Of a DNA stretch of 40,167 bases, positions 7,413 through 15,107 are shown piece after piece. The stretch is from assembly GCA_046704785.1 (NCBI GenBank), contig JBJKRF010000082.1, positions 1 to 40,167 on the forward strand, given 5' to 3'. Numbering within the stretch: position 1 is the stretch's first letter; the number at the start of each line of letters is the position of its first letter. The translations under genes and the position numbers were made by a program. This stretch comes from JBJKRF01 sp046704785. GTDB taxonomy: Bacteria > Chloroflexota > Anaerolineae > Anaerolineales > Villigracilaceae. The notes under the pieces were generated by a model. The model was not told the origin of the DNA. It saw only the letters and a list, made by a program, of their open reading frames with translations, and did no database searches.

Positions 7413-8579
7413 CTACAAATATTTCAGGCCAGAGCCTGTATTAAATAAAACCACCTTTTCGTGCCTGCCCAACCAACCTTGCGCCAATAAATGTTTTACA
7501 GCCGCCAGGGTTGCGGCCCCTTCGGGTGCGGCAAAAACGCCTTCGCCGGCAGCGATTTCCCGCTGGCAGGCGAGAATCTCCTCGTCGCTCACGGCCAGCG
7601 CGATTCCGTTGCTCGCGCGGATGTCGCGCAGGATCAACCGGTCGGCAAACGCGCTGGGGACTCGCAAGCCCGCCGCCACCGTCTGGGCCCCATCCCAGAA
7701 CTGCGCCCGGTCTTCTCCCTGCTCGAAAGCGCGGACGATGGGCGCACACCCCGTTGCCTGGACGCTGACCATGCGAGGCCGTTTCTTGCCGATCAGCCCC
7801 AACGCTTCCAGTTCGATGAAGGCTTTCCACATGCCTACCAGGCCCGTCCCGCCGCCGGTAGGATAGACGATCACGTCCGGCAGGCCCCAGCCAAAGGATT
7901 CGGCCAGTTCCAACCCCATCGTCTTTTTCCCCTCGCAGCGGTAGGGTTCTTTGAAAGTCGAGACGTCGAACCAGCCGTGTTGTGCGGCCTGTTCGCCAGC
8001 CAGTTTGGCTGCGTCTGAGATCAAACCATCCACCAGTTGCAGTTCCGCACCGAAGGCCCTGACCTCAGCCTGATTCGAGTGCGGCGCATCGGACGGCATG
8101 AAGACGTGCGCCCGTGCCTGACCCCGGGCGGCGTATGCGGCCAGCGCGCTGCCAGCATTGCCGGCTGTCGGGATGACGAAGTCGCGGATGCCCAGTTCCA
8201 TGGCGCGGGAGACTGCCAGCGCCAACCCGCGCGCCTTGAAAGAACCGGTCGGGTTGTTCGACTCGTCTTTGATGTAGAGCTGCCCCAGTCCTAGCTGTTC
8301 GCCGAGCGCCTCGGCCTTCAACAACGGCGTATCCCCTTCTCCTAACGTCAGGCGGAAAGCCGGGCTGCGGACGGGCAAAAGCTCGCTCCAGCGCCAGATG
8401 CCACGCGGACGTTCGGCCAGGGCCTCGGGCGTCAAGCTGGCTCGCACCCGCTGCATATCGTAACGCGCGTATAACGGCGAACGGCAATCCTCGCAGAAGG
8501 TTTGGCGTTGTTCTGCGTCGAAGGTCTTGCCACATTCCGGGCATTCAAGATGGAGAAGTGCGCTTTCTGGGGCGTGCAT
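7413..8579 (-). CDS. thrC: Threonine synthase
   Basis: This PLP-dependent fold-type II enzyme converts O-phosphohomoserine to threonine. From the ATG at 8579 it has 388 residues. An N-terminal zinc ribbon (C13, C16, C29, C32) precedes the catalytic domain, as in many archaeal and Chloroflexota threonine synthases. The PLP lysine is Lys115 in NPTGSFKARG, and the phosphate-binding loop is at PTGGGTGLVG. An open frame extends to 8627, but the -10 box TATACT lies between 8579 and 8627, so the longer start would sit upstream of the promoter. A cysteate synthase or a paralogue is possible, but the zinc ribbon favours ThrC. Confidence 0.87.
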   Translation of the reverse strand: MHAPESALLHLECPECGKTFDAEQRQTFCEDCRSPLYARYDMQRVRASLTPEALAERPRGIWRWSELLPVRSPAFRLTLGEGDTPLLKAEALGEQLGLGQLYIKDESNNPTGSFKARGLALAVSRAMELGIRDFVIPTAGNAGSALAAYAARGQARAHVFMPSDAPHSNQAEVRAFGAELQLVDGLISDAAKLAGEQAAQHGWFDVSTFKEPYRCEGKKTMGLELAESFGWGLPDVIVYPTGGGTGLVGMWKAFIELEALGLIGKKRPRMVSVQATGCAPIVRAFEQGEDRAQFWDGAQTVAAGLRVPSAFADRLILRDIRASNGIALAVSDEEILACQREIAAGEGVFAAPEGAATLAAVKHLLAQGWLGRHEKVVLFNTGSGLKYL

Positions 8580-8587
8580 GCGTTTAG

Positions 8588-8593
8588 AGTATA
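8588..8593 (-). promoter_or_regulatory. thrC -10 box, leaderless arrangement
   Basis: TATACT on the minus strand is preceded by TGC (extended -10) and lies eight bases before the thrC ATG at 8579. No Shine-Dalgarno fits in the gap. It decides the start codon. Confidence 0.6.
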
Positions 8594-8663
8594 GCACAAT
8601 TGCTTGTAAACATTCGTCAGGGAACAAGAGGCAGGGCCTTTCTCAAAGTCGTCCTATCCTACT

Positions 8664-8713
8664 GATTCCCAGAGAACCAGAAAACCAAAGGGAACAATGG
8701 CTCTCCGGGAATC
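8664..8713. repeat. Inverted repeat between divergent promoters
   Basis: GATTCCCAGAG (8664-8674) pairs with CTCT-cc-GGGAATC (8701-8713), a stem of 11 pairs with a two-base bulge. It lies between the divergent thrC and membrane-peptide promoters and could be a regulatory site for either or a decayed element. No function is assigned. Confidence 0.4.
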
Positions 8714-8755
8714 GGCGTGATAAAGCAGATTTGTGAATGTGTAGGCAGGAGCGGG

Positions 8756-8761
8756 TACAAT
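8756..8761 (+). promoter_or_regulatory. -10 box of the small membrane peptide gene
   Basis: TACAAT ends five bases before the ATG at 8767, the same near-leaderless layout as at miaB, comEC and gmk. No clear -35 box is visible. Confidence 0.5.
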
Positions 8762-8766
8762 AAGGT

Positions 8767-8883
8767 ATGGAAAATTCCGATTGGCGCGACATGCTGCTAT
8801 CCTGCGGCGTCTTGGCGCTGACAGCCGGTGTGTTCGTCAGCGTCTTCCTGACTTTTGCGATGATCCTGATTTTGTGGAGGTAA
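8767..8883 (+). CDS. 38-residue single-pass membrane peptide
   Basis: The reading frame encodes 38 residues: a short polar head (MENSDWRDM), one hydrophobic helix from about residue 10 to 36, and a terminal Trp-Arg. It begins just after a TACAAT box and ends in TGGAGGTAAC one base before the ATG of the HAD gene. Its last codons thus form the ribosome binding site of that gene, which implies translational coupling. I recognise no family. The -10 box, single helix and tight coupling argue for a real gene, but conservation is untested; otherwise this is simply the leader of the phosphatase mRNA. Confidence 0.55.
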   Translation: MENSDWRDMLLSCGVLALTAGVFVSVFLTFAMILILWR

Positions 8884-8884
8884 C

Positions 8885-9571
8885 ATGGGCCTCGACGTAA
8901 GCCGTATTCGGGCCTTGTGTTTCGATGTGGATGGCACCCTGAGCGACACCGACAACCAATTCGTCGATGTCGTGGCGAAATATTTCCACCCTTTTCGCTT
9001 TCTGCTGCCGAATCACGACGAGTTTCGCGCAGCACGCCGTTTTGTCATGTGGGCCGAATCGCCCGCCAATGCCCTGATCGGAATCCCCGACTGGTTGGGC
9101 CTGGACGACGAACTGGCCGCGGTCGTGGAATGGTTCAACCGCCGCCATCCACGCCCGATGAAGCACTTCTTGTTGGTGCCCGGCGTCGACGAGATGTTGA
9201 AACAACTTCAGGGTCACTACCGGCTCTCGGTGGTCAGCGCGCGGGACGAGGAAAGCACCCTGATGTTCCTCGACCAGTTCGGGCTGCGCCCTTATTTCGA
9301 GGTGGTCGTCACTGCGCTGACCGCAGAACACACCAAACCTTTCCCCGATCCGATCCTTTATGCTGCGAACAAATTGGATGTGGCGGTCGAAGCCTGTTTG
9401 ATGATTGGCGACACCACGGTGGACATCCGCGCTGGGAAGGCAGCCGGCTGCCAGACGGTTGGCGTGTTGTGCGGCTTTGGGGAAGAGCCCGAACTGCGCA
9501 AGCAGGGCGCGGACCTGATCCTACCTTACACGCCGCAGGTGGCCGATGTGCTCCTGGGGAATGCAAAATAA
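8885..9571 (+). CDS. HAD-superfamily phosphatase (phosphoglycolate phosphatase-like)
   Basis: The 228-residue cytoplasmic hydrolase shows all four HAD motifs: FDVDGTLSD with nucleophile Asp14 and acid Asp16, the serine of VVSARDEES, the lysine of EHTKPFPDP, and the MIGDTTVDI aspartates. The alpha-helical cap inserted after motif I (about residues 20-90) is typical of the Gph/PGMB subgroup. The substrate cannot be read from sequence; phosphoglycolate, pyrophosphate or a sugar phosphate are possible. The ribosome site GGAGG overlaps the end of the preceding membrane peptide gene. Confidence 0.85.
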   Translation: MGLDVSRIRALCFDVDGTLSDTDNQFVDVVAKYFHPFRFLLPNHDEFRAARRFVMWAESPANALIGIPDWLGLDDELAAVVEWFNRRHPRPMKHFLLVPGVDEMLKQLQGHYRLSVVSARDEESTLMFLDQFGLRPYFEVVVTALTAEHTKPFPDPILYAANKLDVAVEACLMIGDTTVDIRAGKAAGCQTVGVLCGFGEEPELRKQGADLILPYTPQVADVLLGNAK

Positions 9572-9642
9572 GTCATCCGTTTGTCCGTTTTGTTTCGAGT
9601 TTCATCTTTTGGGGTGAATGTTGTCCGCGTTTCCCGGTATTG

Positions 9643-10272
9643 TCATCCAGACAGAAAATTCAGCTTTTTAAAATGGGCTGCGATCATCTCACTCCATGCC
9701 AAAACAGCCAGTAGAAAGAGATAAAACGCTGCGCCTTTTAGAATGAAGGTTGGGATTGCCAGCAACACCGTGCCAAGCGTGTATCCCCATAACGGTTGCC
9801 AGCGCGGGTCGCGGCGGAAAGCCAGGCTCAAGAAAAACAAGGCGGGCAGCAGCGTCATCCCCAACAAGACGAACGACAGGTCGTGGATTTCTCCATGCCA
9901 GGTAGCCGGCGTGCTGCGGATCGTCGGGTCGGTAGTGAAGCTCAACCCGGCCAGCGCGATTCCGGCCAGCGCCAGCAACGTTGTTCCCAGGCGCGCGGAG
10001 CGGCTGACGCGTAAGGCTTCGCGCAAGCCGAGTGCAAAAATTACCAACAAACCGCCGCCCAATAGGAAAGTCAACGCCATTAGCGGCCCATAAGGTCCCA
10101 GAGCCAGCCCACTGGGCCAGTCGAAGGTCGGGGCCCGAAGCGGGTCCCAGCCCAACGAGCGCATGAAATCGTACTGGGCAAACGTCAGCCCGGCGACGAC
10201 GCCCACAAACAGGAGCGGGCCGAGGCATCCGGACAGGAGTGCCAGGCGCAGAAAAGGCCGGGAGGAGCGCAT
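9643..10272 (-). CDS. DUF998-family membrane protein
   Basis: The 209-residue protein has about six hydrophobic helices and the family hallmark WHGEIHDLSF between the third and fourth. That places it in the DUF998 family of bacterial membrane proteins with unknown function. Its ATG overlaps the stop of the YjjX-type gene, so the two are translationally coupled. It is the last gene of the PadR-headed minus-strand cluster. Confidence 0.75.
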   Translation of the reverse strand: MRSSRPFLRLALLSGCLGPLLFVGVVAGLTFAQYDFMRSLGWDPLRAPTFDWPSGLALGPYGPLMALTFLLGGGLLVIFALGLREALRVSRSARLGTTLLALAGIALAGLSFTTDPTIRSTPATWHGEIHDLSFVLLGMTLLPALFFLSLAFRRDPRWQPLWGYTLGTVLLAIPTFILKGAAFYLFLLAVLAWSEMIAAHFKKLNFLSG

Positions 10273-10823
10273 CAGCCGTCGTACAGGTCGGGATTCTTGA
10301 ACGGGATCAGCGCCAGCGCCACCGGCTGTTCGTAAAGCGCCACACGGTCGACCGCGTCCTCGGTCAGGATGCCGACCGCGCCGTTGGCCTGTTTGGAGTT
10401 GCGACGACGAAAAACACGGTCGTCGGCCTCGCCCAATTCCACGCCCTGCTGGATCAATTCTACGATGGCAGGGGGTAAAGGAAAGCTGGCCGAACGACTC
10501 TCCCCCATGCCGCCCTCCCGTTTCAGGACGATGATCCAGGCAAAAGCGGACATCTGCCCATCGAGGGTGTCGATTCCGCCTTCGATGCCGGCCCAGAAAT
10601 CGGCCTGCGGGGCCGCCTGGGCGGCGTTGCGCGCCCGATTCTGCGCTCCCCGACGGGTCTCCTCGTCGTTCATCGGTTGATGGGCGACTCCCGATGGGAC
10701 AGAGACTCCCGATACGTCGAAGTGCTCAACGGGGAACATGCGCTCGAAACCTCGAACGACTGCCTCGATCTTGACCGGGTTGCTGGATGCAACGACGACT
10801 TTCTTCCTTGGGGCTATATCCAT
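10272..10823 (-). CDS. yjjX: Inosine/xanthosine triphosphatase (YjjX/DUF84 family)
   Basis: This 183-residue house-cleaning phosphatase hydrolyses ITP and XTP and so keeps deaminated purines out of nucleic acids. Family motifs are clear: VVASSNPVKIEAV at the N terminus, the SGVAHQPMNDEET loop, and DFWAGIEGGID. The length matches E. coli YjjX. GAGGAG precedes the start at 10823. It lies 13 bases after the MFS gene and overlaps the DUF998 gene, so it belongs to the same operon, though no functional tie to efflux is evident. Confidence 0.88.
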   Translation of the reverse strand: MDIAPRKKVVVASSNPVKIEAVVRGFERMFPVEHFDVSGVSVPSGVAHQPMNDEETRRGAQNRARNAAQAAPQADFWAGIEGGIDTLDGQMSAFAWIIVLKREGGMGESRSASFPLPPAIVELIQQGVELGEADDRVFRRRNSKQANGAVGILTEDAVDRVALYEQPVALALIPFKNPDLYDG

Positions 10824-10836
10824 CGGAGTCTCCTCG

Positions 10837-12180
10837 TCAGGTTGGCTGCACCTGCGGCGCTTTGACGCGCTGCGAGGCGACCACCCATAGCACGCCTAAC
10901 AACAATCCGCCCAGCAGGAAGGGCACCGGTGCGCCCAACCATTGGAACAGACTGCCGTAGAAGAGCGGTGCGATGGCGTTGCCGGCGCTGTAAAAAGAAG
11001 ACGAGACGCCCAACACGCCGCCCGTCTCCGTCTGGGCGGCGGCTTTGGTGATCAGGCTGTTGATGGCGGGTTGCAAGACTGCACCGCCCAGGGCTGCCGG
11101 GAAACTGGCGAGTAACAACCAGACGCCGCCCAGCCAGCCTTTGTCGGCCTGGTTGGGTAGGCTGACGTTCAGGCTTTGCAGACTGCTGTTTTGCCCTCGC
11201 ACACTGGCGGAAACCTGCGCCTGGTTGTACCACGGCACGGGCACGCGTGGTGTGAACGAAGTCAGGATCAGGCCAATGGAAAGCGTTGCCAGCCCCATCA
11301 TCACCAACCAACGATCGCCTTTTTGCTTGCTCCAACGTCCGATGAAAACGACTTGGACGAGTACGATGAACAATCCGGCCAGGACGAACAACCCGGACGT
11401 ACTGGTGGCGTCCATGCCCAGGCGGTTGAGGGTGAAGAGTGAGAAGAGTTGCTCGTAGCCGCCAAAGGCCAGTTGCTGCGCGAACATCAGAATCAACAGA
11501 ACGCCCAGCGTGGGACGTTGCAGCGACTCGAACATGGCCTGGAAGGAAAAAGTGCGCCGCACACGTTCCTTTTTGGCTTTCTCGGGGTCGAGCGTCTCCG
11601 GCAGCCAGAACGCAGTCAACAAAATGGAAGCCAGCGAAAAGACCGCGGCTGCCACGGCAACGGCCTGGTAATTTCCGCCGGTTGCTGCCAGCACGGCGAA
11701 GGCAATGATCGGGCCCATGATGAAACCCATCCCGAAGGCGGCACCGATCAATCCCAAGCCTTGTGTCCGCGTTTTTTCGTTGGTGCTATCGCTGATGACA
11801 GCCTGGGCCGTGGAGATGTTCGCACCGGAAAGACCGTCCACGATGCGTGAAAGGAACAGCATCCACAGCGTGTTGGAAAACGTCAGGATCAGAAAACCGA
11901 TGAAGGTCCCCAACTGGCTGATCAGCAGGATGGGCCGCCGTCCAACGCGGTCGGAGATGCGTCCCAAAGTGGGCGCGCCAACAAATTGCATCAAAGGGTA
12001 ACTGGCGCTGAGTATCCCGACGGTGATGGCATTCGCGCCGAATCGTGCAGCATATAACGGTAATAATGGAATAATGATGGAAAGGCCCAGCAGGTCGACA
12101 AACATGATGACGACCACGGGCAAAATCTTCTTAAAGTCCAATTTCTCGGATGGTGCCTCGTTGTTTTCAGCAGAAGTCAT
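10837..12180 (-). CDS. MFS drug-efflux-type transporter (TetA-like, DHA1)
   Basis: The 447-residue membrane protein has 12 predicted helices. The MFS motif A, GRISDRVGRRP, sits between helices 2 and 3, and motif C-like glycine-rich sequence (GAAFGMGFIMGP) is in helix 5, as in drug/proton antiporters. Between the second-half helices there is an unusual hydrophilic stretch of roughly 40 residues (around VPVPWYNQAQVSAS) that should face outward. GGAGAA precedes the ATG. The gene lies downstream of a PadR regulator, a family that often controls efflux pumps. The substrate is not predictable. Confidence 0.85.
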   Translation of the reverse strand: MTSAENNEAPSEKLDFKKILPVVVIMFVDLLGLSIIIPLLPLYAARFGANAITVGILSASYPLMQFVGAPTLGRISDRVGRRPILLISQLGTFIGFLILTFSNTLWMLFLSRIVDGLSGANISTAQAVISDSTNEKTRTQGLGLIGAAFGMGFIMGPIIAFAVLAATGGNYQAVAVAAAVFSLASILLTAFWLPETLDPEKAKKERVRRTFSFQAMFESLQRPTLGVLLILMFAQQLAFGGYEQLFSLFTLNRLGMDATSTSGLFVLAGLFIVLVQVVFIGRWSKQKGDRWLVMMGLATLSIGLILTSFTPRVPVPWYNQAQVSASVRGQNSSLQSLNVSLPNQADKGWLGGVWLLLASFPAALGGAVLQPAINSLITKAAAQTETGGVLGVSSSFYSAGNAIAPLFYGSLFQWLGAPVPFLLGGLLLGVLWVVASQRVKAPQVQPT

Positions 12181-12261
12181 GAGTTCTCCAGGAAAAGTTT
12201 GGGGGTCTCTGAGAATCAGTGGAGCGCAGCGGATTTGTGCGTCTGTGGTTTAGGATACTGT

Positions 12262-12681
12262 TTAGAACAGGCCTGTTACATGCAGCCAGCGCGGCCAGCC
12301 AAGTGGAATTCCAACGCCCAGGATAATCAGCAACAGGGACAGGCTGAAAACGATCAATGTATTGCGCGTGCGAGTCCGGTCGTCCGCCTGACGCCAGCGC
12401 GCGCTACTGTGGGCTGTGGCAATCGCCGCCACCATAAAGCCGACATGCTCCCAGCGGTAGGTCGGGAAACCCGTTTGGGAGAAACCGTCAAGCAGGAAGT
12501 AGAACAACCCGATGAGCGCTTGCAGATCCAGAAAACCGGTCAGGGCCGCGACGAGTATGCCGGCGCTGCGGTCGAAAGGCAGGTTGCGCGCCAGTCCCAG
12601 CGCGAGACGGATGATCGCGGCCAACGCCACCAGCACGACGAGCCAACGAAAAACAGAATGGATGGTGAGAATGAGGATCAT
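12262..12681 (-). CDS. Four-helix membrane protein of unknown function
   Basis: The 139-residue protein has about four hydrophobic helices. It begins MILILTIHSVFRW and has a histidine-rich second motif, WEHVGFMVAAIATAHSS. Histidines in paired helices recall small haem-binding membrane proteins, but I do not recognise a named family and the haem idea is only inference. AGGAG precedes the ATG. It follows padR by 26 bases and precedes the MFS gene. Confidence 0.65.
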   Translation of the reverse strand: MILILTIHSVFRWLVVLVALAAIIRLALGLARNLPFDRSAGILVAALTGFLDLQALIGLFYFLLDGFSQTGFPTYRWEHVGFMVAAIATAHSSARWRQADDRTRTRNTLIVFSLSLLLIILGVGIPLGWPRWLHVTGLF

Positions 12682-12707
12682 AACAACTCCTGAAAGACGG
12701 TCTCCTC

Positions 12708-13217
12708 TTAGGATGCGGCGTTAAGCTGGTGCATCAACTCGTCCAGCCAATCCAGTTCGGCCTGGAGATGTCGCTTCTGGTGTGAAAAAATCAGGTCGAG
12801 GCTTCCGCCGTGTGCCGGGATGGCGCACACCTCGTCCAGGCGGGCCTGAATCTGGCCCCGCTGGGTTTCCAGCAGCGGTAGGGCTTTGTCCTTTGTCAGG
12901 CTATCGAGGAAAGCCAGCCCAACATCTGCGGCGAACTCGGAAGGCGTATACTGCGACAAGGCCTCGTGCAGCAGGCGTTGGAAGGCCGCTTCGCCGCTGT
13001 CTGTCAGGTGATAAATGCGTCGCGGTGGGCGCTTGCCTTCCCGACCGGTTTCGGCAGTGATCCAGCCGTCGCGGTGCATTTGGTCAAGCAGATAGTAGGC
13101 GGTCGGCTTTTTTAGGTCGGTGCATAGCGACAGGTTGTGGTCGATGAATTCGTTGAGTTGGTAGCCGTGCATGTCCTGGCGTCGTAGTAAGCCGAGCAGC
13201 AATAGCTTCTTTTCCAT
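12708..13217 (-). CDS. PadR-family transcriptional regulator
   Basis: The 169-residue protein opens with the PadR winged helix (LLLLGLLRRQDMHGYQLNEF), continues through the wing (RRIYHLTDSGEAAF) and ends with an alpha-helical dimerisation region (about residues 95-165). PadR proteins are usually ligand-responsive repressors of efflux or phenolic-acid genes. It heads a minus-strand cluster containing an MFS pump. A consensus promoter and a 16-base palindrome lie upstream, which suggests autorepression. The inducer is unknown. Confidence 0.88.
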   Translation of the reverse strand: MEKKLLLLGLLRRQDMHGYQLNEFIDHNLSLCTDLKKPTAYYLLDQMHRDGWITAETGREGKRPPRRIYHLTDSGEAAFQRLLHEALSQYTPSEFAADVGLAFLDSLTKDKALPLLETQRGQIQARLDEVCAIPAHGGSLDLIFSHQKRHLQAELDWLDELMHQLNAAS

Positions 13218-13251
13218 AAATATTCGAATCAGGCCTTCGAGAATCTTTGAA

Positions 13252-13267
13252 TAGTCAGAATTGACTA
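13252..13267. promoter_or_regulatory. Palindromic operator candidate for PadR
   Basis: TAGTCA-GAAT-TGACTA is a perfect inverted repeat just downstream of the expected transcription start (about 13271) of the padR cluster. A repressor bound here would block transcription. It does not match the ATGT-N8-ACAT site of classical PadR proteins. Confidence 0.55.
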
Positions 13268-13277
13268 ATTGATGCGG

Positions 13278-13305
13278 ATTATACCCCCGGCTTGGTTGTT
13301 GTCAA
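13278..13305 (-). promoter_or_regulatory. Consensus promoter of the padR-efflux cluster
   Basis: On the minus strand TTGACA (13300-13305) and TATAAT (13278-13283) are separated by 16 bases. Both hexamers match the sigma-70 consensus perfectly, the strongest promoter in the window. The leader to the padR ATG is about 55 bases. Confidence 0.85.
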
Positions 13306-13391
13306 GCGACACGATTTTGACCCTTGGGAATTTTTCCTTCGCGCTCATAAGAGCCCCCAGATTTTGACGCGGCAAAAATTGGAGAGCACGT

Positions 13392-13397
13392 TATAAT
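13392..13397 (+). promoter_or_regulatory. -10 box of the enoyl-CoA hydratase gene
   Basis: TATAAT ends 18 bases before the ATG at 13416, with GAGGAG as ribosome site in between. TTGACG at 13364-13369 gives a 22-base spacer, too long for a standard promoter. Confidence 0.5.
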
Positions 13398-13415
13398 GAA
13401 AGCGAGGAGTTCGCC

Positions 13416-14189
13416 ATGTCCCCTGACCTGGTTCTGAGCGAGAAACGGGGCCGCGTTGGCCTGATCACGCTCAATCGCCCGGAGGCACTCAACGCACTCG
13501 ATCCCAGTTTGCTCTCCGGGCTGAACGAAGCCCTGCGTAATTTTGATACAGATGAGAGCATCGGTGCCATCGTATTGACCGGCTCAGAGCGCGCTTTTGC
13601 TGCCGGGGCCGATATCAAGACCATGGCCGAAGCCAGCGAAACCGAGATACGCGAACGCCGCTTCATCAGCCTGTTCGATGGTTTGCGTAGCGTGCAAAAG
13701 CCACTGATCGCGGCGGTCAGCGGGTTTGCGCTTGGCGGTGGCTGCGAGTTGGCCCTGGCTTGCGACATGATTGTGGCTGCTGAGAATGCCCGCTTCGGTC
13801 AGCCCGAAGTGACGATCGGCGTTATCCCCGGCGCGGGTGGCACGCAACGCTTGGCGCGCGCCATCGGCAAAGCCTTGACGATGGAAATGGTGCTCAACAA
13901 CCGCAGCCTGTCTGCCGCCGAAGCCGAACGTTTTGGACTGGTCAACCGCGTCGTCCCAACCGAACGCTGCCTCGACGAGGCCCTGGCCTTGGCAGCCGAA
14001 GTGGCAGCGCGCGCGCCGTTGGCCGTGCTTGCCGCCAAACAGGCGGTCAATAACGCCTTCGAATTATCTCTGTCTGATGGGCTGGCAGACGAACGCGAGC
14101 GGTTCTATCAGCTTTTCTCCAGCGAAGATCAGAAGGAAGGCATGCGCGCCTTCCTTGCGAAGCGCAAACCGGTGTGGAAAGGGAAATGA
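13416..14189 (+). CDS. Enoyl-CoA hydratase/isomerase (crotonase) family protein
   Basis: The 257-residue protein is a full-length crotonase. The oxyanion hole is in AFAAGADIK (residues 60-68) and GFALGGGCEL. Both catalytic glutamates of true hydratases are present: Glu111 (GGGCE) and Glu131 (GQPE), spaced 20 residues apart as in rat enoyl-CoA hydratase. The IPGAGGTQRL signature follows. It most likely hydrates short-chain trans-2-enoyl-CoA in fatty-acid or amino-acid breakdown, though no other beta-oxidation genes lie nearby. Its stop overlaps a possible early start of the next gene. Confidence 0.88.
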   Translation: MSPDLVLSEKRGRVGLITLNRPEALNALDPSLLSGLNEALRNFDTDESIGAIVLTGSERAFAAGADIKTMAEASETEIRERRFISLFDGLRSVQKPLIAAVSGFALGGGCELALACDMIVAAENARFGQPEVTIGVIPGAGGTQRLARAIGKALTMEMVLNNRSLSAAEAERFGLVNRVVPTERCLDEALALAAEVAARAPLAVLAAKQAVNNAFELSLSDGLADERERFYQLFSSEDQKEGMRAFLAKRKPVWKGK

Positions 14190-14221
14190 TGACCGCTATT
14201 TCACAGATCGAAGGAACAAAG

Positions 14222-15010
14222 ATGGCGAATGTCAACTACGAACAACTGCGGCGGGCCTTCAACGACATGGGATTGCAAGAGTTCCCCGTCCTCGCGCACG
14301 CCTCGCTGCACGCGTTCGGCCACGTCGAAGGGGGCGCCGATACGGTCCTCTCGGCGCTCTTGCCGAACGTCGGCGCGCTGATGATGCCAACCCACACCTA
14401 TGCTACGATGATTACCCCCATGGTTGGCCCGGCCAACAACGCCGTTGTTTACGGGCGTCGCCAGGATACCAATCGCATGGCCGAGTTTTTTTCCCTTACC
14501 ATGCGCGCCGACCGTTTGATGGGTTCCGTTGCTGAGGCGTTGCGCCGGCGCCCCGAATCCAGGCGTTCGAAGCATCCCATCTTGTCTTTTGCCGGCATCA
14601 ACGTGGATAAGTTGCTGCAAACCCAAACGCTTGACGAACCGCTGGCGCCCATTGGCGAACTGGCAAAGAATGAGGGACGTATCCTATTATTGGGCGTCGA
14701 CCATACCTCGAATACGTCGATCCACTATGCCGAAAAACTGGCGGGACGCAAACAGTTCATGCGTTGGGCGCTGACCGACGATGGGATCGTGGCCTGCCCC
14801 AGTTTCCCAGGTTGTTCGATAGGCTTTCAGTCCATTGCGCGAGATGTAGCGGGGATCACGAAGACCTATCAGGTTGGCGATGCAACCATCCAGGTGCTGC
14901 CCGTGCAAGGCTTGGTCGAGGCCGTCGTCCAACGCTTGAAGAAAAATCCCAAAGACTTGTTGTGTAACGATTTGACCTGCGAACGCTGCAATGCGATTCG
15001 GGCCGGATAA
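14222..15010 (+). CDS. AAC(3)-family N-acetyltransferase-like protein
   Basis: This protein has 262 residues from the ATG at 14222. It carries the motifs of the AAC(3)/FrbF/YokD acetyl-CoA-dependent family: LAHASLHAFG, GALMMPTHTYAT, HPILSFAG and LLLGVDHTSNTSIHYAE. AAGGA lies seven bases upstream of this ATG. An alternative start at 14186 would overlap the hydratase stop (ATGA), so coupling is possible. The C terminus carries a cysteine pair (CNDLTCERC) that could bind a metal. Members acetylate aminoglycosides or biosynthetic amines; nothing here shows it confers resistance, and its chromosomal metabolic context argues against assuming so. Confidence 0.8.
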   Translation: MANVNYEQLRRAFNDMGLQEFPVLAHASLHAFGHVEGGADTVLSALLPNVGALMMPTHTYATMITPMVGPANNAVVYGRRQDTNRMAEFFSLTMRADRLMGSVAEALRRRPESRRSKHPILSFAGINVDKLLQTQTLDEPLAPIGELAKNEGRILLLGVDHTSNTSIHYAEKLAGRKQFMRWALTDDGIVACPSFPGCSIGFQSIARDVAGITKTYQVGDATIQVLPVQGLVEAVVQRLKKNPKDLLCNDLTCERCNAIRAG

Positions 15011-15095
15011 GTTTTCTCCCCTTTGAAGTTGTCATAAGGGGGCATACAATCCTATTGGAAATTCGCCAAATCTCAAAGAGCTGCTGATTTTGCTG

Positions 15096-15101
15096 TAAAA
15101 T
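15096..15101 (+). promoter_or_regulatory. comEC -10 box, leaderless arrangement
   Basis: TAAAAT (within TGTAAAAT) ends six bases before the GTG start at 15108. No Shine-Dalgarno sequence is present between them. The same TGTAAAAT stands before the leaderless ABC permease gene at 24163. Confidence 0.55.
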
Positions 15102-15107
15102 CGTGCC

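Noticed and set aside
14222..15010. Calling the AAC(3)-like gene an antibiotic-resistance gene
   Set aside because: Family membership alone does not show resistance; the family includes biosynthetic and unknown enzymes and there is no resistance context.
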